From contig CAWELN010000005.1 of assembly GCA_963809795.1 (NCBI GenBank), positions 1-64,000 of the forward strand: a DNA stretch of 64,000 nucleotides, given 5' to 3'. This DNA comes from DASUAS01 sp963809795. Lineage in GTDB: Bacteria; Actinomycetota; Acidimicrobiia; IMCC26256; DASPTH01. This document shows, piece by piece, positions 7,047-16,320 of this stretch. Within the stretch, counting starts at the first letter, position 1; each line of letters opens with the position of its first letter. The position numbers were made by a program, and so were the translations under genes. Under the pieces are notes generated by a model. It ran no database searches. It was not told where the DNA came from and was given only the letters and a program-made list of their open reading frames with translations.

Positions 7047-8369
7047 GTGCGAGGTCGAGCAAAGGCGGCCACGATCGCCGCGATGGTCATCGCGTTCTCG
7101 GCGGTGACGCTGGCGCCGTCGGGCGCGCAGTCGAGCAACGAGAAGCCGAAGGCGACGGAAGTCGGCATCAGCGCGACCGAGATCCACATCGCCGTACTCG
7201 CCGACGTCGACACACCGCTGGCCCCCGGGCTCTTCAAGGGCGCGGTCGACGGCGTGCGTGCCGCCGCCAAGTATCTCAACAGCACGGCCGGTGGTGGCGG
7301 CATCGCCGGGCGCAAGGTCGTTGTCGACTTCACCGACTCGAAGCTCAATCCGACGGCAACGCGCAATGGCATCATCACGGCGTGTCAACAGGACTTCGCG
7401 ATGATCGGCAGCGCGATGGCGTTCGCGACCAACGTCGACGACGAGGTGGCCTGCAAAGACCAGGCGGGCGCAGCGACCGGTCTTCCCGATCTTCCCGCGT
7501 TCGCGGTCAGTGTGACGCAGAGCTGCTCGCCGGTGGCGTTTCCCGTGAATCCATCGCAGCTCGATTGCGCGACCAAGGACCAGTCGCCCCAGACGTACCG
7601 GAGCGCCAACGGCAGCACGAGGTACCTGATCAAGAAGGTCGGCAAGGCCCTGCATGGCGCGTTCCTGTTCGGAAGTGACACCCAGGACGGAGTGCGTGGG
7701 AGTCGCGTCTTCGACGACGGCAATATCGCTGCCGGGATCAAGGCCGACCAGCAGATCGGGGTGGGCGGCTCCCAGCCGCAGAGCGCGTACACGCCGATCG
7801 TGAACAAGATGAAGCAGGACGGATCGAACTTCGGGACGACAGCCACTGACACCAGCATGATCCTGCTGCGAAGCGAGGCGCAGCTCCAGGGTCTCGGTTC
7901 CGACGTCGTGTGGTATTGCGGGTGCTACTCGCAGGCGGACGCGGCCAATCCGGTCCTTGACGGCACCTGGGTCGACTTGATCTACCTGCCGGTCGAGGAG
8001 GCATCGTCGAACAGGATGTTGAAGACGTTCCTGCAGTATGTCGGCCGGGACAATGCCGATCAGTTCGCGGTGTACGCATGGGCGGCGACCATGGAGTTCG
8101 CGGAGGCGGCGAAGGCCGTCGTTGCGAAGAGCGGCGTGAACGGTCTCACCCGGAGGGCGCTGCTCTCCGACGGCATCCCGACGCTGACCAAGTTCGATTC
8201 GGGCGGGATGATCGGTGTGAGGAACATCCCCCAGAGGGGCTCGTCCTCGTGCTTTGTCATGATGCGCATCGAACACGGCAAGTACGTCCGCCAGTACCCG
8301 GCGAAGAAGGGCACCTTCGACTGCGACCCGAAGGGCAACGTCACGATCAAGGCCGACTACAGCGGCTGA
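7047..8369 (+). CDS. LivK-type ABC transporter substrate-binding protein
   Basis: About 440 residues from GTG 7047, which follows GGGGGA. The open frame extends to 7011, but starting at VRGRAKAAT gives a clean signal peptide (cleavage likely near SGAQS). The mature part is a type-I periplasmic binding fold: TEIHIAVLADVD, GRKVVVDFTDSKLNP, then a lobe-2 region ending near residue 440. Family members bind branched-chain amino acids, amides or other small organics. No permease or ATPase genes are adjacent. A close paralogue starts at 63408 with the same QSSNEKP mature N-terminus. Confidence 0.85.
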   Translation: MRGRAKAATIAAMVIAFSAVTLAPSGAQSSNEKPKATEVGISATEIHIAVLADVDTPLAPGLFKGAVDGVRAAAKYLNSTAGGGGIAGRKVVVDFTDSKLNPTATRNGIITACQQDFAMIGSAMAFATNVDDEVACKDQAGAATGLPDLPAFAVSVTQSCSPVAFPVNPSQLDCATKDQSPQTYRSANGSTRYLIKKVGKALHGAFLFGSDTQDGVRGSRVFDDGNIAAGIKADQQIGVGGSQPQSAYTPIVNKMKQDGSNFGTTATDTSMILLRSEAQLQGLGSDVVWYCGCYSQADAANPVLDGTWVDLIYLPVEEASSNRMLKTFLQYVGRDNADQFAVYAWAATMEFAEAAKAVVAKSGVNGLTRRALLSDGIPTLTKFDSGGMIGVRNIPQRGSSSCFVMMRIEHGKYVRQYPAKKGTFDCDPKGNVTIKADYSG

Positions 8370-8850
8370 GGCGCCGGTTCGCGAACGACCGGTCGTAGAC
8401 ATCGGATCGTCGGAACGCCCCTAACCGGCACGGCGAGTCGCGAGGCAACGGCGGGCGCCCGCGTTGATACCGAACGGGCGATCGGCGCTTGTGAGACGCC
8501 CTGCCTGACTGACATTGTCGGGTGAGGTCGTCGTTGAGGTGCGTGCCGTCGGCCCGAACTGTTACGCCTTGGCGCGCAACATATTGCTCCCGGCGTACTT
8601 ACACGTCTGCTGCCCGGTCGGGCCGCCAACAAGAGAGAACAACCACCTGCCCGTTCGGGTCGGTCTTCGGGTCGGCCCTCGACTCGCGCGCCGATCCGCG
8701 GGGATGTGTCAGCTGACGGTCTGGCGCGACGATGACGCTGGCGTGAGCGGAGGCGACAGCACAAGCGGTGGGTGGCGAGGTTGCCGCGGGCGTTGTCTGG
8801 TGTCAGGGTCTTCTTGTGTGTGTGTCGGGTCGGCGTCGGGGGGTAGTTGC
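8370..8850. other. Intergenic region, no gene recognised
   Basis: About 480 bases between the binding-protein gene and the PAS gene. Open frames here look like shadows. Nothing recognised beyond the presumed promoter of the PAS operon. Confidence 0.45.
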
Positions 8851-9243
8851 ATGGTGCAGCAGCCGATTGAGCTGATCTTGATGCGAGAGCTTGCGGATCA
8901 TCTGGCGACGCCGATCTTCGTGGTCGATCCCGATGGCACGCTCGAGTTCTACAACGAACATGCCGAAGCGATCCTTGGATTGCGTTTCGAAGAGACGGGC
9001 CCGATGCCTGTGGCGGAATGGGCGAGCGCGTTTTCCCCGACGGATGACGTCGGAAAGGCCCTGGCGCCAGAGCAACTTCCGTTGGTCATCACGTTGCGAG
9101 ATCGGGTCGCCTGCCACGGAGGTTTCTGGATCCGCGGCATGGACGGCGCCACCCGCCGGCTCGAGGTGACAGCGGTGCCGCTGCTAGGCAGAGATGGCAT
9201 CTTCGTTGGTGCAGCGGCCCTGTTTTGGGAGTCACCGCAATGA
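8851..9243 (+). CDS. Single PAS-domain protein
   Basis: 130 residues from ATG 8851, essentially one PAS fold: LADHLATPIFVVDPDGTLEFYNEHAEAILG is the classic PAS start, and GATRRLEVTAVPLLGRDG the C-terminal strands. It has no kinase, cyclase or HTH output domain. The stop overlaps the next ATG by four bases (ATGA, 9240-9243), so it is translationally coupled to an MBL-fold hydrolase and probably regulates or partners it. The ligand or cofactor cannot be read from sequence. Confidence 0.8.
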   Translation: MVQQPIELILMRELADHLATPIFVVDPDGTLEFYNEHAEAILGLRFEETGPMPVAEWASAFSPTDDVGKALAPEQLPLVITLRDRVACHGGFWIRGMDGATRRLEVTAVPLLGRDGIFVGAAALFWESPQ

Positions 9244-10085
9244 GAGTGACGGTTTGGGGAACTCGCGGTTCCGTGGCCAGTGCCGGACCGGAGACGGTTC
9301 GATACGGGGGGAACACATCGTGCCTCGAAGTCCGCAACGACGCCGGTGCGCTCGTCGTGCTCGACGCCGGTACCGGGATCCGCCGCCTCGGAGCCACGGT
9401 CGGTTCAGAGACAACCCGCGTGGATGTGCTGCTCACCCATCTGCATATGGATCACATCCAGGGTCTGGGGTTCTTCGAATGTCTGCACTGGCCCGAGCTC
9501 GAAGTGCACTTGTGGGGACCAGCCTCAATGACATTGGGCCTGGACGCTCGGCTGTCGCGCTACCTCTCGCCGCCACTGTTTCCCGTCCGGCTACGCGATC
9601 TCGCGTGTGACCTCACGGTTCACGACGTCCCGCGAAACGGAGTCGAGATCCCAGGCTTCCACGTTGATACCGCGCTCGTCTGCCACCCAGGGCCCACTGT
9701 CGGATACCGAATCCACGCGGACGGCGCAACACTCGCGTACCTCCCCGATCACGAACCGATGCTCTGCGCGAGCGGATTCGCTGCCGGTCCGCGCTCGACA
9801 TCGGGCTTCGATCTGGCCGCTGACGTCAATCTGCTGATCCACGACGCGCAATACACCGCAGACGAGTACAAGAGCCGGATTGGTTGGGGTCATAGCGCGA
9901 TCCCCCACGCCTTTGCGTTCGCCGCAGCAGTCGGCGCGCACCAGTTCATGCCGTTCCACCACGACCCGACCCACGACGACGCAGCCCTCGACATGATCTA
10001 CGGCACGTCGCAATCAACACGTATGCACTTCGATGGCGACATCGTCCCTGCGACGGAAGGCCTCACCATCAACCTCACGACATGA
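9240..10085 (+). CDS. MBL-fold hydrolase, RNase Z/PhnP-like
   Basis: 281 residues from MRVTVWGTRGSV. It has the N-terminal GTRGS motif, a GGNTSCLEV strand, the metal motif HLHMDHIQGL (about residue 70), a D in LPDHEP, and a late GHSAIPHAFAF/FHHDP histidine cluster. This is the layout of the RNase Z/PhnP/phosphodiesterase branch, suggesting a phosphodiester or cyclic-nucleotide substrate. The start overlaps the PAS gene stop, so the pair forms a two-gene sensory unit (inference). Confidence 0.82.
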   Translation: MRVTVWGTRGSVASAGPETVRYGGNTSCLEVRNDAGALVVLDAGTGIRRLGATVGSETTRVDVLLTHLHMDHIQGLGFFECLHWPELEVHLWGPASMTLGLDARLSRYLSPPLFPVRLRDLACDLTVHDVPRNGVEIPGFHVDTALVCHPGPTVGYRIHADGATLAYLPDHEPMLCASGFAAGPRSTSGFDLAADVNLLIHDAQYTADEYKSRIGWGHSAIPHAFAFAAAVGAHQFMPFHHDPTHDDAALDMIYGTSQSTRMHFDGDIVPATEGLTINLTT

Positions 10086-10515
10086 GTGCTGGAGCCCTAC
10101 CCGACCGAACGCAGCCGAGCGTCACCCCAGCCAGTCGCCGCTCGACGCAACGAGTTCCTGCTGCGCAAACCCGCCGGAGCGGGCAATCGGTCGCGCTTGT
10201 GGAATGCAGCAACACCCGTGCGCAAACGCCGAGAGAGCGACACTGACCCGGCGTTTGAGGGCACCTCCGAAGCAGCGTGGTCCCGCGCGGTAGGGGGCGC
10301 GCACCGCCGGTGACCCAGGCGCACAGTCTGTGAGACCGCTCGATGGCCTCGGCCACGAGCAGATCGCCGAATCGGTCGCGCGCTCGGTCTGCGGTTTGGT
10401 TCGCACCACGACGGTGTTGAGGAGGTGCGATCGGGGCGCCGATGAGAAATGGCGCCGGCAGTCGTCTGAGTATGGTCCGGCGAACGCGCGGCGCGCATCA
10501 AGGGAGAGCAACGAG
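10086..10515. other. Intergenic region with a partial hairpin element
   Basis: 430 bases without a supported gene. CGCCGGAGCGGGCAATCGG near 10163-10182 resembles the right arm of element A. The last bases contain AGGGAGAG, the ribosome binding site of the next gene. Confidence 0.4.
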
Positions 10516-11085
10516 ATGAGACCACTTCGATACTCGATCAACGTCACGCTCGACGGCTGCTGTCATCACGAGGCAGGGCTCCCCCCGGACGAGGAATCGA
10601 TGCGCTACTGGACCGCTGAGATGGAACGAGCCGATGCCCTGCTGTTCGGCCGGGTGACCTACGAGATGATGGAGTCGGCGTGGCGGCAGCCGGCCACGGG
10701 CACGTGGCCTGACTGGATGGATGAGTGGGAGATCCCGTTCGCCGAGACCATCGACCGGGCGAAGAAGTACGTCGTGTCGAGCACGCTGAGCGGGGTCGAT
10801 TGGAATGCCGAGCTGGTGCGAGGCGACTTGGGGCAAGCGGTTCAGCGGCTCAAGCAGGAGTCAGGCGAGGGCCTGTGGGTGGGTGGCGTGACGCTCCCCC
10901 TGGCGTTGGCAGATCTGGGACTGATCGACGAGTACGAGTTCCTTGTGCAGCCGGTGCTTGCCGGACACGGGCCGACGTTGCTCGCCGGTCTGCGCGAACG
11001 CATCCAGCTCGAGCTCGTGGAACGCCATGAGTTCCGGTCGGGGGCGGTCGCCCTGCGATACCGGCCCACGCGAGTTACGGCTTGA
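10516..11085 (+). CDS. Dihydrofolate reductase / RibD C-terminal family protein
   Basis: 189 residues from ATG 10516, which follows AGGGAGAG. N-terminus RPLRYSINVTLDGC, then LLFGRVTYEMM, KKYVVSSTL and LWVGGVTLPLALADLGLIDEY match the RibD_C/DHFR-like fold, which binds NADPH. These stand-alone members are common in actinobacteria, and most have no defined reaction. Not linked to riboflavin or folate genes here. Confidence 0.85.
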   Translation: MRPLRYSINVTLDGCCHHEAGLPPDEESMRYWTAEMERADALLFGRVTYEMMESAWRQPATGTWPDWMDEWEIPFAETIDRAKKYVVSSTLSGVDWNAELVRGDLGQAVQRLKQESGEGLWVGGVTLPLALADLGLIDEYEFLVQPVLAGHGPTLLAGLRERIQLELVERHEFRSGAVALRYRPTRVTA

Positions 11086-11519
11086 CGTGATTTGTGCCGG
11101 CACGTTGGCCGCTGCCTCGCGACGGAACGACGGCGCCGGGCGCGCTCGATGACTACCGAGGTTTCCCAGAACGAGCGCCCGATAGCGCGCGACCGACCCC
11201 CGTCCGCCTCGCCCCAAGGTGCCGGTCCAGGGCGCTCGCGATAGTGAGCAAGGCGGGTCGGGCCTCGGCACCTGACGCGCCATAGCTCATGCGATGAAGG
11301 AGCGGGGCCTAATGGCACTGCAGCGCTTGGGGCGACCCAAGTCCCTGAGCAACGCTCTCGGGCGAGGTGGTCGTAGTGGTGCGCGCCGCGTAAGTGCGCC
11401 AGAGCGGGGAATCTGGCGCGCTTGCGCTTCGGATCCGCGGTGCCGCGCAGCAGCATCAAGGGTTCCTGAGGTCATGAGCAGGCGCCGACAGGTTCGGCCA
11501 CTGGCGCAGGCCTATCGTC
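11086..11519. other. Intergenic region containing repeat fragments
   Basis: No gene supported. AGCTCATGCGATGAAGGAGC at 11284-11303, followed by GGGGCCT to 11310, is a partial copy of the IS110 left-end sequence (12489-12558). CCAGAGCGGGGAATCTGGCG near 11400 resembles the right arm of element A. Confidence 0.5.
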
Positions 11520-11732
11520 GTGGCCATGAAGCGGTGGCCGATCTCTGAGGACTCCACCTACCGTCGGCGATTTTGCTCGCGATTGGCGCTGGTACTGGTG
11601 TACGCAGCCCTTGCAATCGTGTTTGGCATGATCGGCGCCACGGTCCTGTTCACCTTGACGGCGCTGCTCACTGTTGGATTCGCGTATGAGGTCCTGCGGT
11701 TCTACTTCGAGTATCGGAGGTCCGACGCCTAG
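11520..11732 (+). CDS. Small membrane protein, hypothetical
   Basis: 70 residues (GTG 11520, or ATG 11526). One long hydrophobic stretch, about residues 22-57 (LVLVYAALAIVFGMIGATVLFTLTALLTVGF), is enough for two closely spaced membrane helices. The termini are basic. No family recognised. It lies just upstream of another small membrane protein. Confidence 0.5.
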   Translation: MAMKRWPISEDSTYRRRFCSRLALVLVYAALAIVFGMIGATVLFTLTALLTVGFAYEVLRFYFEYRRSDA

Positions 11733-11936
11733 CGCCCTTTCTCGGATGACCGGGGAGTTGTCGAGGCGGTGAGGCGCGAGGTTGCGCGGCCGCGATCTGG
11801 CTCCGGGTGTGTGGCCTTGGTGGGCGACTGACGTCGGCATCACGATTCCATGACGTTGCGGGCGTTGTGATGAGTGACAGCAATCCTCGGGACGATGCTG
11901 GGTGTCAGCAGCCCGAGGAGCACGGAGGCAATGAAG

Positions 11937-12467
11937 ATGGACAGGACCTCGATGCGGACGCTGCGGTATCTGTTCTTTGGTGTTGGGCTGGTGGGGGGCG
12001 TCATCCTGCTCGCAGCTGGCCAGACACTCCTTGGCGGGTTGCTGGTGGCCATGGCCGCGGTCCGGATCGTGTTGCTCGTATCGATGCAGCGTGGGATGCG
12101 GTCGTCGTCGTCCCAGGCTGGCGTGAACGGCCGTCGCGGTGGTGGACGTCCAATGCTGCAACGTCTTGCCAGCTTGGAGCTCGATGTCGCCGCGACCGCG
12201 ATCGGCGTTGCACCCGACGTGTTGCGGCGCGCCGTCGACGACGGCCGCTCTATCTCTGCGCTTGCGGCTGACGCCGGTGTCCCCGCGGACCGTGTGGTCG
12301 ACGCGGTCGTGCGTGACTCCAACACGAAGGTCGATCGGGCCGTCGCCGACGGCCGCATCGCCCCCGAGCGGGCAAGCATGCTCCGCGACCGGTTGCCGAA
12401 CTGGGCCGAACAACTGGTCCTGCAAACACCGAAAATGCTCGCCGGGACCGGATCGGGTCGCGCCTGA
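11937..12467 (+). CDS. Membrane-anchored protein with helical C-terminal repeats
   Basis: 176 residues from ATG 11937, chosen because GGAGG sits eight bases upstream. Two hydrophobic helices (residues about 8-45) are followed by a basic linker. A cytoplasmic helical region has short repeats of the type DRVVDAVVRDSNTKVDRAVADGRIAPERA, a pattern seen in small actinobacterial secreted or membrane proteins of unknown role. Its 3' end abuts the IS110 left end. Confidence 0.6.
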   Translation: MDRTSMRTLRYLFFGVGLVGGVILLAAGQTLLGGLLVAMAAVRIVLLVSMQRGMRSSSSQAGVNGRRGGGRPMLQRLASLELDVAATAIGVAPDVLRRAVDDGRSISALAADAGVPADRVVDAVVRDSNTKVDRAVADGRIAPERASMLRDRLPNWAEQLVLQTPKMLAGTGSGRA

Positions 12468-12488
12468 CCGATCCCACCCGAGCGCCAT

Positions 12489-12558
12489 AGCTGATGCGAT
12501 GAAGGAGCGGGGCCTCCGCTCCTCGTGAGGTCCGAGTCGTTGAGACTCGGGGCTTCAC
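12489..12558 (+). ncRNA. Structured left end of IS110 element, candidate bridge-RNA segment
   Basis: Two perfect stems: GGAGCGG/CCGCTCC (12504-12510 with 12516-12522) and CCGAGTC/GACTCGG (12532-12538 with 12544-12550). A second full copy lies inverted at 44515-44586 with no transposase. Between the copies the stems are identical, and the differences fall in a loop (GTTGA versus GCTTGA) and linkers. IS110-family elements are known to encode a guide (bridge) RNA in a non-coding end. That this is it is inference. Confidence 0.55.
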
Positions 12559-12592
12559 AAACCAGTTCCTCTTCGGAGGAAGGGAGGCCCCT

Positions 12593-13604
12593 ATGGATCG
12601 ACGTTACGTCGGGATTGATCTGCATCGTCGCCGTTCGGTGATCTACGCGATGGACGCTGACGGCGAGAAGCTGTTCTGCGAGCGGATCGACAACGATTCG
12701 TTGCGGTTGCTCGAGGTGGTCAGCGCGGCCGGCGAGGGTGCGGAGGTGGTGATCGAAGCGACGTATGGCTGGTATTGGGCGGTCGATCTGCTCAGGGAGG
12801 CAGGGTTCTCGGTGCATCTGGCGCACCCGTCGGGCAACGACTGGGGGAAGCGGCGGGTGAAGAACGACGAACGCGACGCCCGCGACCTCGCCGACCTGTT
12901 GCGTCTGGGGCGGTTGGCGGAGGCGTGGATCGCACCACCGGCGGTGCGCGAAGCCCGGGAGCTGGTGCGCTCTCGAGCGAGGTTGGTGCAGCTGCGCAGT
13001 CGGGCTCAAGGCACAGGTGCACGCGGTGATGGCCAAAGAAGGTGTGCTGCCCGGCGTCACCGACATGTTCGGCCCGAAGGACCAGCGGCTCCTCGACGCG
13101 ATGGAGCTCGCCGACGCGTACCTGGTGCGCGTCGAGTCGCTCCGCGACCTGATCGAGCGCTACGACCGAGAAGTCGGGATGCTCGAACGTCGCATCCACG
13201 AACTCCTACGCGACGACCGCGGCTACCAGGCGATCCAGGCCCTCGACGGTGTCGGTCGCACCCTCGCGGCGATCTTCGTGACCGAGATCGGTGACGTCAG
13301 CCGGTTCCGCTCACCCGAAGCGTTGTGCTCGTGGGCCGGGCTGACGCCGCGGCATCGGGAGTCCGACACCAAGGTGGTGCGCGGCAAGATCACCAAACAA
13401 GGCTCGAAGCTGGTGCGCTGGGCCGCGCTCGAAGCGATCGTCCGCTACCACGGCGGCCCACCTCTACGTGACGGGTTCCATCGGATCGCGGAACGACGCG
13501 GCACCAACAAGGCACGCATCGCGACCGCCCGCCGGCTCATGACCCTCGTCTACTACGGCCTCCGCGACGGCGAGATCCGCTGCCTCCAGCGGACCGCCGC
13601 GTGA
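12593..13604 (+). mobile_element. IS110-family transposase, one-base frameshift
   Basis: The N-terminal half (from MDRRYVGIDLHRR) has the DEDD RuvC-like catalytic residues: D in GIDLH, E in VIEATYG, and D in NDERDARDLADL. The C-terminal half has the Transposase_20 domain: QAIQALDGVGRTLAAIF, CSWAGLTP, then KQGSKLVRW. The halves are in different frames. One extra G in the GGG at 13002-13004 separates them, and removing it restores RLVQLRSRLKAQVHAVMA. GGAGG lies upstream of the ATG. Total about 336 codons, normal for the family. Either an inactivated copy or a consensus error. Confidence 0.88.
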
Positions 13605-13982
13605 AGCTCGGACACGACCCCAAGCGCGCTCGGAATCGGCATGACTCCCACCCCGGTGGCGACGTCGACTAACTGATTGAGCCCTTGCGGGTCGTGGCCC
13701 GACCGCACCATGCGCTCCGAGCAGCGCGGACAGATGCCTGGCAACCGAGCCACCACGCAGCAAGACACCCTGGTGCGGAACCCCAGAACACGCTCGCCGA
13801 ACTTCAGCAAACCGAGATCCTTGACCGCGCGCGTCCGCACACCCTTGACAAGCCCCGCTCCTTCACAGATGCCGATCGGCGTTCGCGTAAGCACGCCGGA
13901 TCGGGCATTGTGCGTGCGTGCTGGGGGACTCTGTCGACGATCTCGTTCCAGGCGCGCGGGCGTCGCCGCCCGAACAGCTTGC
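13605..13982. other. Region right of IS110 with hairpin element A
   Basis: No secure gene. Element A occupies 13866-13915 (GCCGATCGGCGTTCGCGTAA, then CACGCCGGATCGGGCATTG). AGCCCCGCTCCTTCAC at 13851-13866 is an inverted fragment of the IS110 left end. On the minus strand 13610-13860 a frame with ICPRCSERM looks weakly protein-like and may be a gene fragment. Confidence 0.5.
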
Positions 13983-14888
13983 TCATCCGTCCTCCAATCG
14001 TTGGAACATGCTGAGCAGCTGCATGCGCTGGGGCATGTCGAGCGATTCGAGCCGGGCAATCGCCTGTTCGGGCGTCGCCACGTCTGCGAACGCCGCCAAG
14101 GGAGTGTTCGACTGTGCCAGCCGCTGCCGGTCGTCGGGGCTGAGCTGCTCGAGGAACATGAGCGCTTCGTCGATGGTGGAGATCTTCTCGATGCGGACGG
14201 CGAGGTCGTCGACGGACCGGTCGAGCTCGGCGGGGACGACGGAGGTCGGGAACGTGTGCAGGATGCCCAGCGTCTCGTCGATGCGCTTCGCCACGGCGTC
14301 GCCGGACTCGTAGCGACCGCGGCTGACGCAGAGGAGGAACTGCTCGTTGCCGAGCAGGGCCCAGTCGTCGTGCGCCATGACGAGGCGCCGCAGGTCCTCG
14401 GTCAGGACCTCCGCGCCGACGGTCGGCGCGAGCACGGCGACGAACCGCTCGTCGAACTCGGTGTCGCCGCTCGCGGTCGTCGGGACGTGGCGAGCGACTA
14501 ACGGGAGTGCGCGCGGTTGGATCAGCATGACCGGCGAGATGGAGCCGACCTCGACCGCGCAGACCGCGATCGCCTCGAAGTCGTAGACCCGGAGCTGCGC
14601 GATGTTGGTCGAGTGGTTGGTGACAATCAGACGCCGTCCCTCAACCATTCCTTCATACGTCTCGTGATAACTGCTGGGCCGGTCCCCGACTGGGCTTGCA
14701 GTTCCCGAGCTGATGGCCTCCCGCTGGCCGTACAGCGCGAAGTTCAGCCGCCAGAGGTTGCTCGTCACCCCGCTGTCGAACGGCTCGCCGTCGACGAGTT
14801 TCCAGCCGCGCGATGCGGCTAGCTCGGCCAGCCCCGGGATCTCACCCTCCGCTGTCGACGTCGGCAGTCGCCGTTTGAACAAGGCCAT
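13983..14888 (-). CDS. Hypothetical soluble protein
   Basis: 301 residues from MALFKRRLP. ATG 14888 is supported by AAGGAG eight bases upstream and overlaps the end of the upstream gene by 47 bases. No signal or membrane segment. The middle has beta-rich segments (YHETYEGMVEGRRLIVTNHS, LRVYDFEAIAVCAVEVGS); the C-terminal 70 residues are helical with repeated LEQLSPDDRQRLAQ-type helices. Not recognised. Operon position suggests a partner of the upstream membrane protein. Confidence 0.6.
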   Translation of the reverse strand: MALFKRRLPTSTAEGEIPGLAELAASRGWKLVDGEPFDSGVTSNLWRLNFALYGQREAISSGTASPVGDRPSSYHETYEGMVEGRRLIVTNHSTNIAQLRVYDFEAIAVCAVEVGSISPVMLIQPRALPLVARHVPTTASGDTEFDERFVAVLAPTVGAEVLTEDLRRLVMAHDDWALLGNEQFLLCVSRGRYESGDAVAKRIDETLGILHTFPTSVVPAELDRSVDDLAVRIEKISTIDEALMFLEQLSPDDRQRLAQSNTPLAAFADVATPEQAIARLESLDMPQRMQLLSMFQRLEDG

Positions 14889-16320
14889 CGTGAGACTCCT
14901 TGACGCTGAGGTGCTCCACATGGTGCAACGCGGGGGTGAACTGCACCAGAACGTGCTGACCGAGGCGCGGAGCGGGTCCGCCAGCGGGCGCGCGCATCGC
15001 CACCAGCTGGCTCGCCCGGCCGTCGTCGACCGCGAACGCGCCGTCGTGGACCTTCACCACGGAGCCCTCGACGACGGCCCTGTGCCGGAGGTCGCGAGCG
15101 CCGCGCCACACCCGAACGGCACCATCGACGACGCGCAGCGCGACGTAGACGCCCATGAACGTGGGGACCGCGATGAACGCGGCGAACACCGCGAGGACCG
15201 CGAGGCCGCTGTCATGCGTCACGACGTCGTGGCTCACGCGCCAGAGCAAGGTCACGACGATCGGCAGCACGATCGCTGCCGCGGCGAGCCAGAGCACGAG
15301 CCGCCCGAGGCCGTTGAGCAGCACGCGGCGCGGCGCCTCACCCGCGCCGAACCGCCGCGGGTACCGGACCCGCAACCGCCGCCAGGTCCCGCCCTCGCGG
15401 CTCCACGCGTGGTCGGGGTCGTCGGGTCCGATGGGCAGCGCCGCAGTCGAGGCGCGGTTGACCCCGAGCGCCACGCCGTACGCGAGCGCCCGGCCCCAGA
15501 TCGCGACACCGGCGGGCGGCTGATCGACGAAGCGCTCGTCGCGGCGGAGGTGGGCACGCACGCCGAGCCACCGCGAGCAGGCGGCGCGACCCGCCGGAGT
15601 CGCCCGGATGGCGCGCGTGCGACCGGCGGCGGTCAGCGCGACGATCCAGAGCACCAGCGCCAGGGCGAACCACGCGCCGCCGCGATCGTGCGAGCCGCGC
15701 GCACCGTTGGTGTTTCCAACGTGGGCGAGCGTCAGCGCGAGCGCGAACAGCCCGAGCACGAGTGCGAGCCCGGCGCCGAGCGCGCCCAGTTCCCATCGCT
15801 GCCATCCTCGACGCGCCAGCCCCCTCGCCTCTGCGTCGCGCAAAACCGCTCCGGAGAATTGGGCGAGCCACGCCGCGCCCTCTTCTGTCCCGAGGCTCAA
15901 CGCGTCGACGGGCGCGGAGCCACCCGTGGCCCGCGACTCGACGAACCGGAGCACGTGGTCCTCGTACGCGGCGAGGTCAGTACCGCTAGCTCGAACGTGC
16001 ACGCGCAGCACGAACCGCTCCGGACCGACTTCTTCGAGTCCGATCACCCTGCGCGCGGCGAGGTCGATGACGGTCGCGGGGACGGCCGCCGCGGTGACGT
16101 ACCACGAGTGCACAAGCATGTTGGCGACCGCAGGTGGTTCCGCACCCAGCTCGGACGTCTCAGGACCCGCGCGTGGCAACCGCGGCACCCATTGGAACCA
16201 CCGCACCAGAAGGAAGAGCAGCCAGACCGCCGTCGCGACGCCAGCCGCGACGAGCGCCGCGAGCGCGGCGCCGTGGAAGCCGTCGTACGCCGGCACGACA
16301 GCGAGGACCGACGAGCTCAC
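14842..16320 (-). CDS. Large membrane protein, DUF2207-like
   Basis: 492 residues. An N-terminal helix (residues about 17-42), an extracytoplasmic or cytoplasmic segment, a helix pair near 190-250, and another pair near 340-400 (LGRLVLWLAAAAIVLPIVVTLLW). The arrangement resembles DUF2207-type predicted membrane proteins. GTG 16320 overlaps the previous gene's TGA (GTGA), indicating coupling. Strong codon bias and high GC support the frame. Function unknown. Confidence 0.7.
   Translation of the reverse strand: MSSSVLAVVPAYDGFHGAALAALVAAGVATAVWLLFLLVRWFQWVPRLPRAGPETSELGAEPPAVANMLVHSWYVTAAAVPATVIDLAARRVIGLEEVGPERFVLRVHVRASGTDLAAYEDHVLRFVESRATGGSAPVDALSLGTEEGAAWLAQFSGAVLRDAEARGLARRGWQRWELGALGAGLALVLGLFALALTLAHVGNTNGARGSHDRGGAWFALALVLWIVALTAAGRTRAIRATPAGRAACSRWLGVRAHLRRDERFVDQPPAGVAIWGRALAYGVALGVNRASTAALPIGPDDPDHAWSREGGTWRRLRVRYPRRFGAGEAPRRVLLNGLGRLVLWLAAAAIVLPIVVTLLWRVSHDVVTHDSGLAVLAVFAAFIAVPTFMGVYVALRVVDGAVRVWRGARDLRHRAVVEGSVVKVHDGAFAVDDGRASQLVAMRAPAGGPAPRLGQHVLVQFTPALHHVEHLSVKESHDGLVQTATADVDSGG

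Noticed and set aside
7014..8402. Long antisense frame opposite the LivK-type gene
   Set aside because: 462 codons with Arg/His/Asp-rich composition and no motifs. The sense frame has a signal peptide and a recognised fold. It is a high-GC shadow.
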